64,000 nt of DNA from Phylloscopus collybita (taxonomy: Eukaryota; Chordata; Aves; Passeriformes; Phylloscopidae): the NCBI GenBank assembly GCA_027886175.1, contig JAJNNQ010000003.1:22981501-23045500 (forward strand), given 5' to 3'. The notes beneath the pieces were generated by a model. That model searched no databases and was not told the DNA's origin. It was given only the letters and a program-made list of their open reading frames with translations. The position numbers were made by a program, and so were the translations under genes. Shown piece by piece: positions 13,401-24,040 of the stretch (within the stretch, counting starts at the first letter, position 1; each line of letters opens with the position of its first letter).

Positions 13401-13959
13401 ATAATTATGTAAAAGCATTGCATTTTAAGGGAAACAAAGACAGACCTGTGGGAAATGCATTTTCACAGCATGTATTAGCAAAGCCCAATCAACCTCCTTG
13501 TGGGAGGACAATTAACAGAATTAAAAGTTGGAATTTTAATTATCATACAAATTAGAGGGAAATTAATCAGCTTGTATTTTACGACTTGACTTGGCTTTGA
13601 GCAGTGCTGCTCAAATTTTATAGCAAAACTTTGATTAATTGAGACACTGCATGAAAGCATAAAATCCTGACTTAGGTTGTGTTTTAATGCCGGCTCAATT
13701 TCCATTTGCCACCTACAGTATCGGAAGCAGCAACAATGACTTGATGCAGAAGCCAAACCTTGGTTTTCCCCAGCAGAAGTGCCCAAAACCATTTCTCTGC
13801 ATGTGGCCAAACTTGCTTTTTCTAAAAACCTCCTCTTTTTATCTTCTAACTGCTCAACATGTTGGTTTACACCTAGCTAGATTCAAAGTTAGAGATTTTC
13901 ACTGACTCTTTGGAATTATCATTTTGATGTTAGTCAATTTTTTTCTTTGGTTTAGGGTT

Positions 13960-14010
<51 letters not shown>

Positions 14011-15425
14011 GGTAAATGTTGCTACCCTGTGGGTTGTCAAGAGTGAGGAATTTCATGTGAAATCTAAAAGCACCTGCAAGCTTGTGTGGGACTCTTGGGA
14101 GTGCTGCCCCAGACCCAGCAATGCCTTGCCTTGGCAGGCACTTGAACCTCCTTCTGGGTTTTGCTGATCAGAATGTGAAGGCAATTAGAGGAGTTTGTGG
14201 CCCTGTGAGAGGATGGCAAGCTCCAGTTCAGCTGCTGAAAATGTGGGTTTGATAAAATATTTACTCTTTTTGGATTGTTCCTTTTTGCCCCAATGACATA
14301 GTTTGAGGTGTGGTTCCAGACTGATTAAAGACCAAAACCTTGAATGCTCCTTTACTAGAAAATGGGAGATCTAGATTGAGCTTTCCTATGCAGAGAAAGA
14401 TGCTGAATTTGGTATTTGCCCGTCATCTTTCTCTTTTCTCCTCTTCTCTAGTAAATATCTGTCAGGTTGGGTCTGCAGATCCTGAAGGATAGTCTTGCCA
14501 TATTTAGCATTGAAAATCAAAGAAGGCTTTATGATAAGCTCAGTCCAAGAAAAATTCAAACACTTTTCACTGCTTTCACTGTTTGGGTTGTAAAAATAAA
14601 ATTCAAATAACAGTCTGAGGAAAAGCAAACCTGTGCTTCAGTCAGAACACAAAGCACAAACAGATTGCAGAATAAATTAGACTGCAATTTTATAGGGTCT
14701 CAAGTTAAAAGAGGTACTTTAATTACGATGCTGGATTTAGTTCAGAGCTCAAGTAATGATCTAGGAAGCTGCAGAGAAGCACTGGAAATGGCTGTGTGCT
14801 AATGAGGACCCCAGTCACAGCTTTCTGTGCTACTTAATTTGCAATCTATGTGGAGATCTATTGGCAAGCCTATAAAATGAGGTTTTGCAAAAGTAATCAC
14901 CACTTCAAAGTCTAGAGATACAGCCTGAGGAAGCAGAAGCATGTTGGCTGTTAAATTTCCACTTTGAACATTGTTTGGAAAGTTGGTGTTGTTGCTTCCT
15001 ACCTGCTGAACTGAGGAAAGCAAATTGTGCTTCACACCAAAATAGATCTGGAGCTCACCATTTCAAAAGACAGCTAACAGGAGTGGGTTTTGGCAACTGT
15101 GCCAGGCATGCCAGCTAACTCAACGTTGTCCATTTAGAAATACTGATGTTTGTGGATGTTTAGATGAAGGGCAAGGGTTCAGTTCACTGGCTGGAGGGCT
15201 GTGGTGAAAGCATCCTCTGTTCTGCTCTGAATGTGATGCTACACAGTACTCAGCACTTCTCTGGATTAGATCTGGGCAGGATCTAATGTGTGTTTTAGGG
15301 TGAATCCTTTGGCCACCTAAAGGTGAGCAGGGCCTCCAAAAGAAGTTTTAAAACATGTTCGTGGAATGAGGTGATGAAAAAGCCTGAGGCAAGAGTGCTG
15401 TGTTATGTTCTCTATGGAATTCCAG
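10415..15425. other. 5-kb non-coding interval with conserved-looking blocks
   Basis: No gene or known transposon is recognised. Three AT-rich blocks (about 11500-11990, 13250-13660 and 14640-15050) are unusually rich in TAAT-core and ATTA words, lack simple repeats, and look like candidate conserved non-coding elements. A T46 run lies at 13963-14008. Open frames stay at or below 111 codons. Confidence 0.5.
13963..14008. repeat. Poly(T) tract, 46 nt
   Basis: The longest homopolymer in the window. It may mark the A-tail of a minus-strand retro-insert, but no retrogene body is visible to its left. Confidence 0.9.
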
Positions 15426-15530
15426 CTCCTCTCCTCTCCTCTCCTCTCCTCTCCTCTCCTCTCCTCTCCTCTCCTCTCCTCTCCTCTCCTCTCCTCTCCT
15501 CTCCTCTCCTCTCCTCTCCTCTCCTCTCCT
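15426..15530. repeat. (CTCCT)21 polypyrimidine microsatellite
   Basis: A pure 105-bp pentanucleotide array with 21 exact units. All pyrimidines lie on the + strand, so it is a homopurine-homopyrimidine tract with mirror-repeat and triplex potential. Open frames through it on both strands are repeat artefacts. Confidence 0.98.
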
Positions 15531-15844
15531 CCATTAGAGGGACAGAGGAAAGTCAATGAGCTGGTAAAGGTCCAAGGATTTATTGCAGAGCAGGTATTAT
15601 GCAAATCAAACTAATTTCTTCATAGAAGTGTCAGGTGGTCTGAATGGATGTGGCCATCAGGATCTGTACAATGTCACAGTTTCACTTACCTGCCAGCTTA
15701 CTTTGATCAGGTTGAAAACAAAATGTTCTTTTGTCAAAAACACAAGTGCAATGGAATTACTCTACCTTTTCCAAGCACCTTGATTTTAAAGCTCAGCCAG
15801 AGAAATTGAATTAGCTGCAGGGTTTGAGTTCAGCCTCAGTGAAG

Positions 15845-16105
15845 GCTGCTGGATGTAGAACAGATAGTTTCAGCTGGAAGGGACCTACAATGGCCATCTA
15901 GTCCAGCTGCCTGAGCAGAGGCGGCACAGAGGATCCACAGCTGGTTCTGAACTAGTTCCTGCCCAAAGTGAGCTCAGCAGCTCTGCCTAGAGAGCTTGAG
16001 ACACATGAGCTCAGGGGGGACCAGGTCTCTGGCTGTGTCCCTCAGGGCTCATTTGAGAAGCTCCAAGCTGTGTGCTGTGATTTGCAATGACACTCTGGAG
16101 AGGAG
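15845..16105 (-). mobile_element. CR1 LINE 3' fragment, minus strand (old)
   Basis: The segment with AGTTTCAGCTGGAAGGGACC and CATCTAGTCCAGCTGCC is the reverse complement of the conserved CR1 3' UTR, placing the element 3' end on the left. It is strongly diverged and truncated, and lacks a terminal 8-mer array. Confidence 0.65.
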
Positions 16106-18865
16106 CATCCTGCTCTGTGACAGCTCACCTGACTCACAGTCATCTCTCTGATCTGAATAGTGCAGGCAACAGGTTGCAGCCTGGATCCAGTGGCCAAGGG
16201 AGGGAGAGGCTTCATTTACAAGATAGAGTTACATAAAGGTCTCAGTCAAGGCTTCCATAACTGGATTTTTTAGGAATTATTTTGCCAATGGTGCTTACCA
16301 GTACGTTAAATCAATTGTCCCTGTCCTAAAAATAAATTAAGGAATCCTGAGCTGTCATCCATTTTACCTGGGGAAATGGTTCATGACCTCCAGCCTTGCC
16401 ACTGTTTGCTTAAGCACAAAAGGGCTCTGAGTTTTCCTCCAGAGTTTGAAATAAAGAAGTCACTGACCCCTGTGTGAGATGAGGGGTGCCACTGCATCCA
16501 TGTGGTGAATGGAGCTCCACACAGAATAGCAGAGTAGGGGGGGAAACAGGAAACTCCAGGCTGTCAGTGCTTCTTAAGGGAGCTTTCAGCAGTATCTGAA
16601 GCTCAAGGGTGTCAGACAGAGCACACCTGAACTCCTCTGCAAGGCTGCTGCTGTAGCATATGGTCCCTGGCATTACCCTGGCAATCTGAATTCCCTGTGA
16701 CGCTCTTGGTGCTTGCAGCTTCCTCACTCTGGTGGCCTGGGGACACTGTCTGCTAGTAAGCCTGGGAATGAAATGCTTACACCATGTGGCATTTGTTACT
16801 TGAATAATTTGTTCTTTTAACTTACACACACTCTTAATTTTAACTTACATACATTCTTAATTCTTGACATGGAGAGTCACTTGAGATGTCCTCTGAAAAT
16901 GAGGGGGTAGCTGACTCCTGTGACTTGATTTAGCACAGCTGGCAAACTCAGTCAGAAATCAGGAGCTCTGTTTAAAAAACAGATGCTACAACTCAACCTA
17001 AGTATTCTGTGGTAAATGGAAGTGCTTTTTAATTTTCTCTTAAGTACTGTTTTCTTTTTTTTTTTGGAAGGATCCAGAGTTTGTTTCAAGTAAGATATGT
17101 ACATAAATGTTAGAAAGTTTTGAGTGTGCTTAGAAAAAGGGAAACAAAAAAGGCCAACATCAATGAGAAGTTAAATAGTTTACCGGCACTAGAGGGTAAA
17201 TGTAGGGTAACTGTGACAAGAATTTCCCAAGCACAGTATCCATGTGATGACTTGGCATCCCAGCATATGGCTTACATTAAAGTAAGCCCTCCAATTCTAT
17301 ACCCCAGATAATGAATTCTACTTTTCCAATGATGGTGGAAGTAGTAATTCTCTTATCTAAAACCATATGTTAGAGGGAAAGGAATTCCATTCTTGCTAAG
17401 TAATTACTATTGGCAATTAATTAAGCACAGACTTCCCTTTCTAGATTATAATTTTCTAACGTCAGATTATTTGACAGATGCAACCCATGCTTGGAGTTAC
17501 ATTTGTGAAGCAGAGCATATGAAGTGCCTGATCCTGGCCATTCTTGGAATATTAAATTAGGCAGACCCTAAATGCACTCAGGATTTCAGGTCTTCTGTTC
17601 CTTGACTGTGGTAACTCTTGCACAGAGCTGGGCTTTAAAGCCATGCTTTCAATCATCATGAGTAGCACTGTGCAATCTGGCCTTATCTTGAGATCTGAGA
17701 ACTAGTTTCAGTTTTTAGTAAAATGTCCTTTTAACCCCCATGATTGTCTAATGGGACACTCACTGGAGCAGATACTGATGGGTGACTCTAAACTTGAGAA
17801 CAGAAACAAAGAAAACCTTGGCTGGGGAAGAGGGGAAAGGTTGCATGGTGCCTGGGTTCTGACAAGAGTTTGCTCCAAGTATCAAATGAATTCAATTATT
17901 ATCTCTTTAACAGAAATCCTGTAGAGCTTGGTTGACTTGGGGCCAGCTGTAACTATTGTGAAAAGGAGACTGTTCCAGGCCCAATTCAGACTGAATCTCC
18001 AGCTCCTGAACTGGAGATGAAGTTTGAAGTGCTCTGCTTTCACCATGCTAACTAGCACAGCATAAAGGTTTTAAAATAGGGGAAAGAACCAACCAATTCT
18101 TCCATGTGGGGAGAGGAGATATTTGCTATTCCCATGTATGATTGTCTTATGTAGTTTTGAATAACTTATTATTCCTCCTCTAACACTATCCTTCTTCTTT
18201 CCCCACGTTAGACACCAGTGCAATACAGATGGTAAGGGATAGAATGTTTTTTTTGGATGGAACATCTGGCTGTTTCCTGATCTTCACAAGCTGAGCAGTC
18301 TAACCCAAGGGTAAGCTTGAACTGACTGACTGAAACCTGCCTTCATCTACATCAGCTATCTGCTTTTTGGGTGAGGATTTCACCTTGAAGAGCCATCTCC
18401 TGTGATGAAAAATAAGAGAGAGTTTGGTTTCAAGATGTATAGAAGGCAAATATTTTGGATTCTGTATTTCTGCAGAGATCAGTGTGATTCTCACTGGATG
18501 CTGAGTGCTTATGAAGACACCAAAGATATCCTTTGATAATACTTTTAAGTAAGTATCACATTGTGTTTTACTGTGTGCTTGGTTTCTTCTTTAAAATTCC
18601 ATGTATAGGATAGGAGAGCTTATAAACTTTAATTTTAAAAAATGCAGGTTTTAGTTATGCTGCTGACATAGCTAGGGAAAAAAAAAGTCACATCTCCCCA
18701 GTTCACCCTTTTAATAAGGTCATCCCATTCTAACTAAAGAGCTATTGAGGAAGAAACCTCAAAATATGTCAGAACAAAGCTGACAACATATGTTGCTTTT
18801 AGGCAATCCCATTTTACACAGTCTGTCCTGATCATTTTATTTAAATAATTTTATTAAATGAACTT
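16106..18865. other. Non-coding interval, nothing recognised
   Basis: About 2.8 kb without a gene or recognised repeat. The minus frame at 16410-16829 (139 codons) has no family signature and biased composition. Sequence around 17330-17560 is AT-rich and conserved-looking but unremarkable. Confidence 0.5.
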
Positions 18866-18986
18866 CCTTTCCCTTTCCCTTTCCCTTTCCCTTTCCCTTT
18901 CCCTTTCCCTTTCCCTTTCCCTTTCCCTTTCCCTTTCCCTTTCCCTTTCCCTTTCCCTTTCCCTTTCCCTTTCCCTTTCCCTTTCC
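18866..18986. repeat. (CCCTTT)n polypyrimidine microsatellite, about 20 units
   Basis: A near-perfect 121-bp hexanucleotide array. The purine strand reads (AAAGGG)n, which has triplex and G-quadruplex potential. Overlapping minus frames encode GKGKGK and ERERER artefacts. Confidence 0.98.
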
Positions 18987-19729
18987 TTCCTCTCTGTTAA
19001 TGTTCCAATAACAAAACATTTTGCTGAATAAAATGACAAGGGAAATCTATGCTTAAGTTCACAAATTAGTGTTCACTCTCCAACTGTGATCTGAATTATT
19101 GTCCAAATAAAATGGATGAAACACCTATTTCAAGAGCTGACAGGATTTCTCCTGTATTTTGTTATTGTGTATTTCAGTGTTTTTAGCAGAAGATTAATAC
19201 ATATAGTATCTGTCAATAGCAGTAAATTGTCTAATGATATGCTTGCCATCTCCACATGGGAAACAAAATGTTCCTTTCTCAACTGCAGATCTTAGGGGCT
19301 ATGTTTGTGTGATAAACAGGACATTAGTGTAATTGCCAATTTTGCTTGTGCTGCTATGCCATAGAAAATGGCTGGGTTTCCAACATTGGAGTTGAAATAT
19401 TTATCTGAGGAAGCCAAGTGCAGCCTGCTTGCAAGAGCCAGACACAGCAGATGAAGAGCAGTGAAGTTGGTGTTTGAATCAGAAGTGTCTGGGACTGCAC
19501 ATCCTGGAATGCTCCCCATGGCTGAGAGCTGGTTAAAGCACAGAAAGGATCCATTTCCTGTTCTGGCTACATGCTTAAACCTGGGCATCCGAGACATGGA
19601 TTAATTGCTTGGCAGGGTTTTTTATGTCAGACTTATTGACAGGAAATTGCTTGGAAAAATCACTGGGAAACTTAGAACAAACACTGAAAGCATTACTACC
19701 TGTACTGCTTCTGACTGGTTAGAGAGTGT
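18987..19729. other. Unique spacer, nothing recognised
   Basis: About 740 bp between the hexanucleotide array and LTR copy 4. No gene or repeat recognised. Confidence 0.5.
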
Positions 19730-19734
19730 CTCCC

Positions 19735-20479
19735 TGTCTTGGGTTATGGAACCCAAAAAGGTGTATTCTATTTCATCTGCTGAAAGCAGTTGGGGAGATG
19801 TTCTTCTTTCTCTCTTGTAACTCTGGGAGGAGGAGGGCCGGTGCCTTTTGATAATGGACCAGCTGTTCAAATCAGGTGGGGCAGTGTTTGTTATCTCTTT
19901 TCACAATGGGCCAGTAAGACTTCCCAAGCTGTTCTCCTCCCCAAAGTAGTACATCCACAAAGCAGTAAACCCACATTCCATCATCCCATTGTGAGATGCT
20001 CCACCCAGTGGGAGGAACCAACCATTCCTACCTGGATAAAAATGAGACACAGGAACACAAGGTATCCAGCTTCACCCAGTTCCTGGAGGAAGACTGGGCC
20101 CCTTCTCACCATCACTGGACTTTTTCTACAGGATCATCTCTACTTCACCAGAACAACATCTGCCACTCCAGGAGGACTCACTTCTGGACTGCTTCCAACA
20201 CCCTGACCAATAGGGTGTCAGGTTGTACCTCTGACTCTGTCAGGGTTCTCCAAAATTGTTGTTTGTTTGTTTGCTGGTTTGGTTGGGTGGTGTTGTTTTT
20301 CTACTACATTTGTATTGTTAATGTTCCTAGTAAAGAACTGTTACTCCTATTCCCAAATCTTTGCCTGAAAACCCTTGATTGCAAATTTATAATTTGGCAG
20401 GGGTGAGGGGTTTACATTCCCCATTCTAAGGGAAACTCCAGCTTTCCCTGGCAGATACCTGTCTTTCCAAACCAAGACA
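19735..20479 (+). mobile_element. Solo LTR, family A copy 4 (ERVL-like)
   Basis: A 745-bp LTR from TGTCTTGGG to CCAAGACA. The flanks CTCCC (19730-19734) and CGCCC (20480-20484) are a 5-bp duplication with one mismatch. It lacks the CCAGGGGGATA block, like copies 2 and 5. Together with copy 5 (minus strand, 1.4 kb away) it forms an inverted pair. No internal region is present. Confidence 0.88.
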
Positions 20480-20484
20480 CGCCC

Positions 20485-21857
20485 CCAGCATCAGACTTTG
20501 CACTGTGGCAACTTGAAACTGTACCTTGATGTGCAAGCAGCATTCCTGCTGGTACTTGTGTGGAATGTAATCTACAGATTTTTCAGGTTTAGACAGAAAT
20601 CTGTAACACAAATCGAATTTCCCACTCTCTTTCAAGGGACGTGGATAAGAACAAGAGCTGAAAATTGATGTCTCTGTTCTCTTAGTGGGTGTAAAGGGTT
20701 GCTCCAAGCAGTTCCTTACAAACCAAGGAGTATGCAAAGGGCTGTATGGAAATACACGTGAACAACTCTGAATGCTTCCTGCTGTGCTGTTGGTCCCCTG
20801 GGGAAACCCAGGGTGCAGTGTTCCAGCAGCAACTGCCTGGATCCTCTCTCCCATGAAAGTAGGGAAAGCACCAGTGGTACCTTTTGGTGCTCTTATCTTT
20901 TCCTGGAGTAAGGCAGGAAGATTTTTATCTGTGGATCCTCCTGGAGCTCTGTTCAGCTCACTAGTGAGCCAAAGTAGAGTCCAAGAAAGGATGCCTTCCA
21001 CAGTAACATTTTCTACCTTGGGGCTCATGATAGTCTAACATGTGGAATTTCACATTGTGGAACACAAAAAAAGAATAGCTTCCTAATGTGGAATTTAAAT
21101 TACTGCTTTTTAAAAGCTCTTCTCATGCCAAGTATTATTTCTGAATGCAACATGTAGCTGGCATGTGGAAGGAGAGGGGAGAAAATATGGTGATGAAGTG
21201 GTCTGATTTCTTTCACAGGAGCACACAGGGATCAGTCTGACTCCTGCTAAACAGTGCTTTCGCTTTTTTTTTCTTCTCAGCCTGCTGCACATCAGGCAAT
21301 CTTTTCAACTCCCATTTGTCTGTCAGGCATATCACTTATCTTGAAGCTAGTAGAAGGCTTTAGAGCTATGAGGTTTGTTGGGATTTTTTTTTTTTTGGGG
21401 GGGGGGGGGAGGTATAATGCTATTTCAAACCCACTGTCTCAGTCTCAGTTTGGAGTAATTTTCCTCCCTCTTCTGTAAATACTGACCTGGATTTTGATGG
21501 TCAAATTTTGTAAGAGATACCTCATCAGTGCTTGTCCCATTTCTTCCCTAAGTGATTGCATTGGATGAGCAGAAGAGGATGGATAATTGCCTATTGGATT
21601 CTGGTTAGTGAAGGTCAAGGTAGTCTCTGCTTGGCCTACCCTCTGCTTGTCATACAACTCTTTTATTACAGGGTTTATTCAAGCCTGTAATCAGCTGACT
21701 TTCACTGAGATGGAACCATCTGCTTCACTGGGTAGGTTTTTTTTTTGTGGCAGCGTGGTCAGGCTTTGTCTGCTCTTGACAGTATAGATGAAATGTCCAA
21801 AGATTTTCTGTTCTGGACCCATTGTTTTCTTAGTTCTCTGAGTTTTCATTTAAGAAG
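20485..21857. other. Spacer between the inverted LTR pair
   Basis: About 1.4 kb. The minus-strand open frame ending in LTR copy 4 stays open for about 180 codons through 20480-21028, but its product matches no family I recognise. A T13-G13 junction lies at 21384-21409. Confidence 0.5.
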
Positions 21858-21862
21858 CTGGT

Positions 21863-22651
21863 TGTCTTGGTTTGGAAAGACAGGTATCTGCCAGGGAAAG
21901 CTGGAGTTTCCCTTAGAATGGAGAATGTAAACCCCTCACCCGCCACCAAATTATAATTTTGCAATTAAGGGCTTTCATGCAAAGATTTGGGAATAGGAAT
22001 AACAGTTCTTTACTAGGAATATTAACAACACAAACATAGTAGAAAACAAATCCACCCAACCAAAACAAGCAAAAAAAACAAACAACACTTTTGGAAAACC
22101 CTGACAGAGTCAGAGCTCCAACCTGACACCCTGTTGGTCAGGGTGTTGGAAGCAGTCCCAAAGTGAGTCCCCCTGGAGTGGCAGATGTGGTTCTGGTGGA
22201 GCAGAGATGATCCTGTAGAACCAGGGTCCAGTGATGGTGAGAAGGGTCCAGTGATGGTGAGAAGGGGTCCAGTCTTCCTCCAGGAATCGGGGTGAAGCCA
22301 GACACCTTGTGTTCCTACATCTCAGTTTTATCCAGGTAGGAATGGTTGGCTCCCCCCACTGGGTGGAGCATCTCACAATGGCATGTGGATGTACTGCTTT
22401 GGGGATGTACTGCTTTGGGGAGGGTATAGTTTGGGGAGGGTATTGTGGATGTACTGCTTTGGGGAGCCTTAATGGCCCATTGTGAAAAGAGATAACAAAC
22501 ACTGCCCCACCTGGTGTGGTTTAATATGGTTTAATAGCTGGCCCATTATCAAAAGACTTCCGCCCCCCTCCCCCTAGAGTTACGAAGACCTCCCCAGCTG
22601 CTTTCAGCAAATGAAATAGAATACGCATTTTTGGTTCCACAGCCCAAGACA
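21863..22651 (-). mobile_element. Solo LTR, family A copy 5 (ERVL-like)
   Basis: A 789-bp LTR in minus orientation: on + it starts TGTCTTGGTTTGG and ends CCCAAGACA. It has a perfect 5-bp duplication CTGGT (21858-21862 and 22652-22656). It carries the longest U3 tandem array of the set at about 22380-22470, with repeated TACTGCTTTGGGGA units, plus two copies of the GTGATGGTGAGAAGGGTCCA unit at 22231-22270. No internal region is present. Confidence 0.93.
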
Positions 22652-22656
22652 CTGGT

Positions 22657-23040
22657 CTAAGGAAAGAAAGGAGAAGCTGTGTGGTGCAGTTGATGTGGTG
22701 GAGGGAAGGAATGGCATCCAGAGGAACCTGGGCAGGCTGCAGAGGTGGCCCTGTGCAAACCTCATGGAGCTCAACAAGGCCAAATGCAAGGTGCTGCACC
22801 TGGGTCAGGGCAATCCCACACGTGTTCGCAAGCTGGGTGGAGAATGGGCTGAGAGCAGCTCTGAGGAGAAGGACCTGGGGTTGTTGGTGGGTGAGAAGCT
22901 GGACAGGAGGCAGCAGTGTGTGCCTGCAGCTCAGAAAGCCACTGTGTCCTGGGCTGCATCAATTGAAGTGTGACCAGCAGGTCAGGGGAGGGGATTCTCC
23001 CCAGCCATGGCAGGCAGCTGGAACAAGATCTTTAAGGTCC
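22657..23040 (+). mobile_element. CR1 LINE fragment, 5' part of a split copy
   Basis: Plus-strand CR1 ORF2 C-terminal sequence. One frame (about 22695-22970) reads MELNKAKCKVLHLGQGNP, then ESSSEEKDLGLLV and QQCV, which is the conserved CR1 reverse-transcriptase tail. It then jumps near 23000 to the extreme CR1 3' end (GAACAAGATCTTTAAGG), so it has an internal deletion. LTR D interrupts it at 23040, and the final bases resume at 24006. It is a dead element. Confidence 0.85.
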
Positions 23041-24005
23041 TGTCTTTAAGGTCTTTTAGTGTAAATTTGGGAGGAAACCTCCAAATGTGCTCCCTCTAGA
23101 AAGCAGACCCTCCACCAACCGGTCCGGGAAAAAATTTCCTTGGAGAAAAGTGGAAAAAAAGCTATTTATTTAACAAAGTGCCCACAAGCATAGAAAATGA
23201 ATAATATGAAACAATAAAACCTCTCACCACTCTGAAGAGAGAAATTGAGAAAGTCCTTGCCTTGGGTGTAACTCACCTTGCTCAGTTTCTTATCAGTTCC
23301 TTTGGCGCTGGAAAATGCTGTCCTGGACCCCACTGGGCCACAGGTGTGAGCTCCTGATGCTCCTCTGGGTTTTCAGGCTAGAGCAGGTTTAAACAGTCCC
23401 AAGGAAAAAAAAAAGAAAAACAAAAACAGAAAAAAAAATAAACAAAAAGCAAAAAAACCTCCAAAACAAAACAACCCCAAACAAACAAACAAACAAAACC
23501 AAAGGAAAAAAACTCACCAAAAAAAACCCCATCAAAAAAAACCAAAAAACCACCACCACCAGCACAACAAAAGCCCCAAACAAACAAACAAACAAACAAA
23601 CAAACAAAAAAAACAAAAAAACCCCTCCCAAACAACAACAACAACAATCCCCCCCGCAACAACAACAACAAAACAAAACAAAGAAACAAACAACAACACC
23701 AAAACCAAAACAACAAAATAAACCCCCACAAAACCAAAAAACAGTCCAGGGAACTTCTCTGCCTCAGCTAGCTAAATCAACTAAAAGCAAAGGAGATCTC
23801 TGCCCTGCTGTCTGTCCGTGCTGCAGCCAGCACAGTCCAGGAGCAGAAGGCAGAGCAGTGAGTGCAGGTTCTGAAGAAGACAAACTGTGTGCTGCTTCTT
23901 CCACCCCTTCCCTCTCAGAACCAGTCTTAAGGTGTAGAACTTAATGTCCAGCTCAAGCAGAACAGATAATTGGGGATACAAACATCATAAAGCCACCCCA
24001 GGACA
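23041..24005 (-). mobile_element. Solo LTR D nested in CR1
   Basis: A 965-bp insertion with ends TGTCTTTAAGG and CCCAGGACA and a perfect 5-bp duplication GGTCC (23036-23040 and 24006-24010). The CR1 sequence continues across it, so the boundary is supported independently. Orientation is minus: on that strand TTAAATAAATAGC near 23170 gives an AATAAA poly(A) signal, and the U3 lies to the right (23760-24005). It contains a roughly 345-bp A/C-rich expansion at 23400-23745. I recall similar LTRs from passerine genomes, but the family is not named here. Confidence 0.82.
23400..23745. repeat. A/C-rich simple repeat inside LTR D
   Basis: About 345 bp made almost only of A and C with (CAAA)n, (CAA)n and (ACC)n patches. 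The + strand has nearly no G or T. It sits within the LTR between the poly(A) region and U3, so it appears to have expanded inside the element. Minus-strand frames of up to 119 codons are composition artefacts. Confidence 0.9.
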
Positions 24006-24040
24006 GGTCCCTTCCACCCCCAGCCGTTCTGTGAGACAAC
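24006..24040 (+). mobile_element. CR1 3' tail, right part of the split copy
   Basis: GGTCCCTTCCACCCCCAGCC followed by a TTCTGTGAG word is the CR1 3' terminus. It continues the copy interrupted at 23040. Confidence 0.75.

Noticed and set aside
18837..19039. Lys-Gly and Glu-Arg repeat proteins
   Set aside because: Pure translation of the (AAAGGG)n array.
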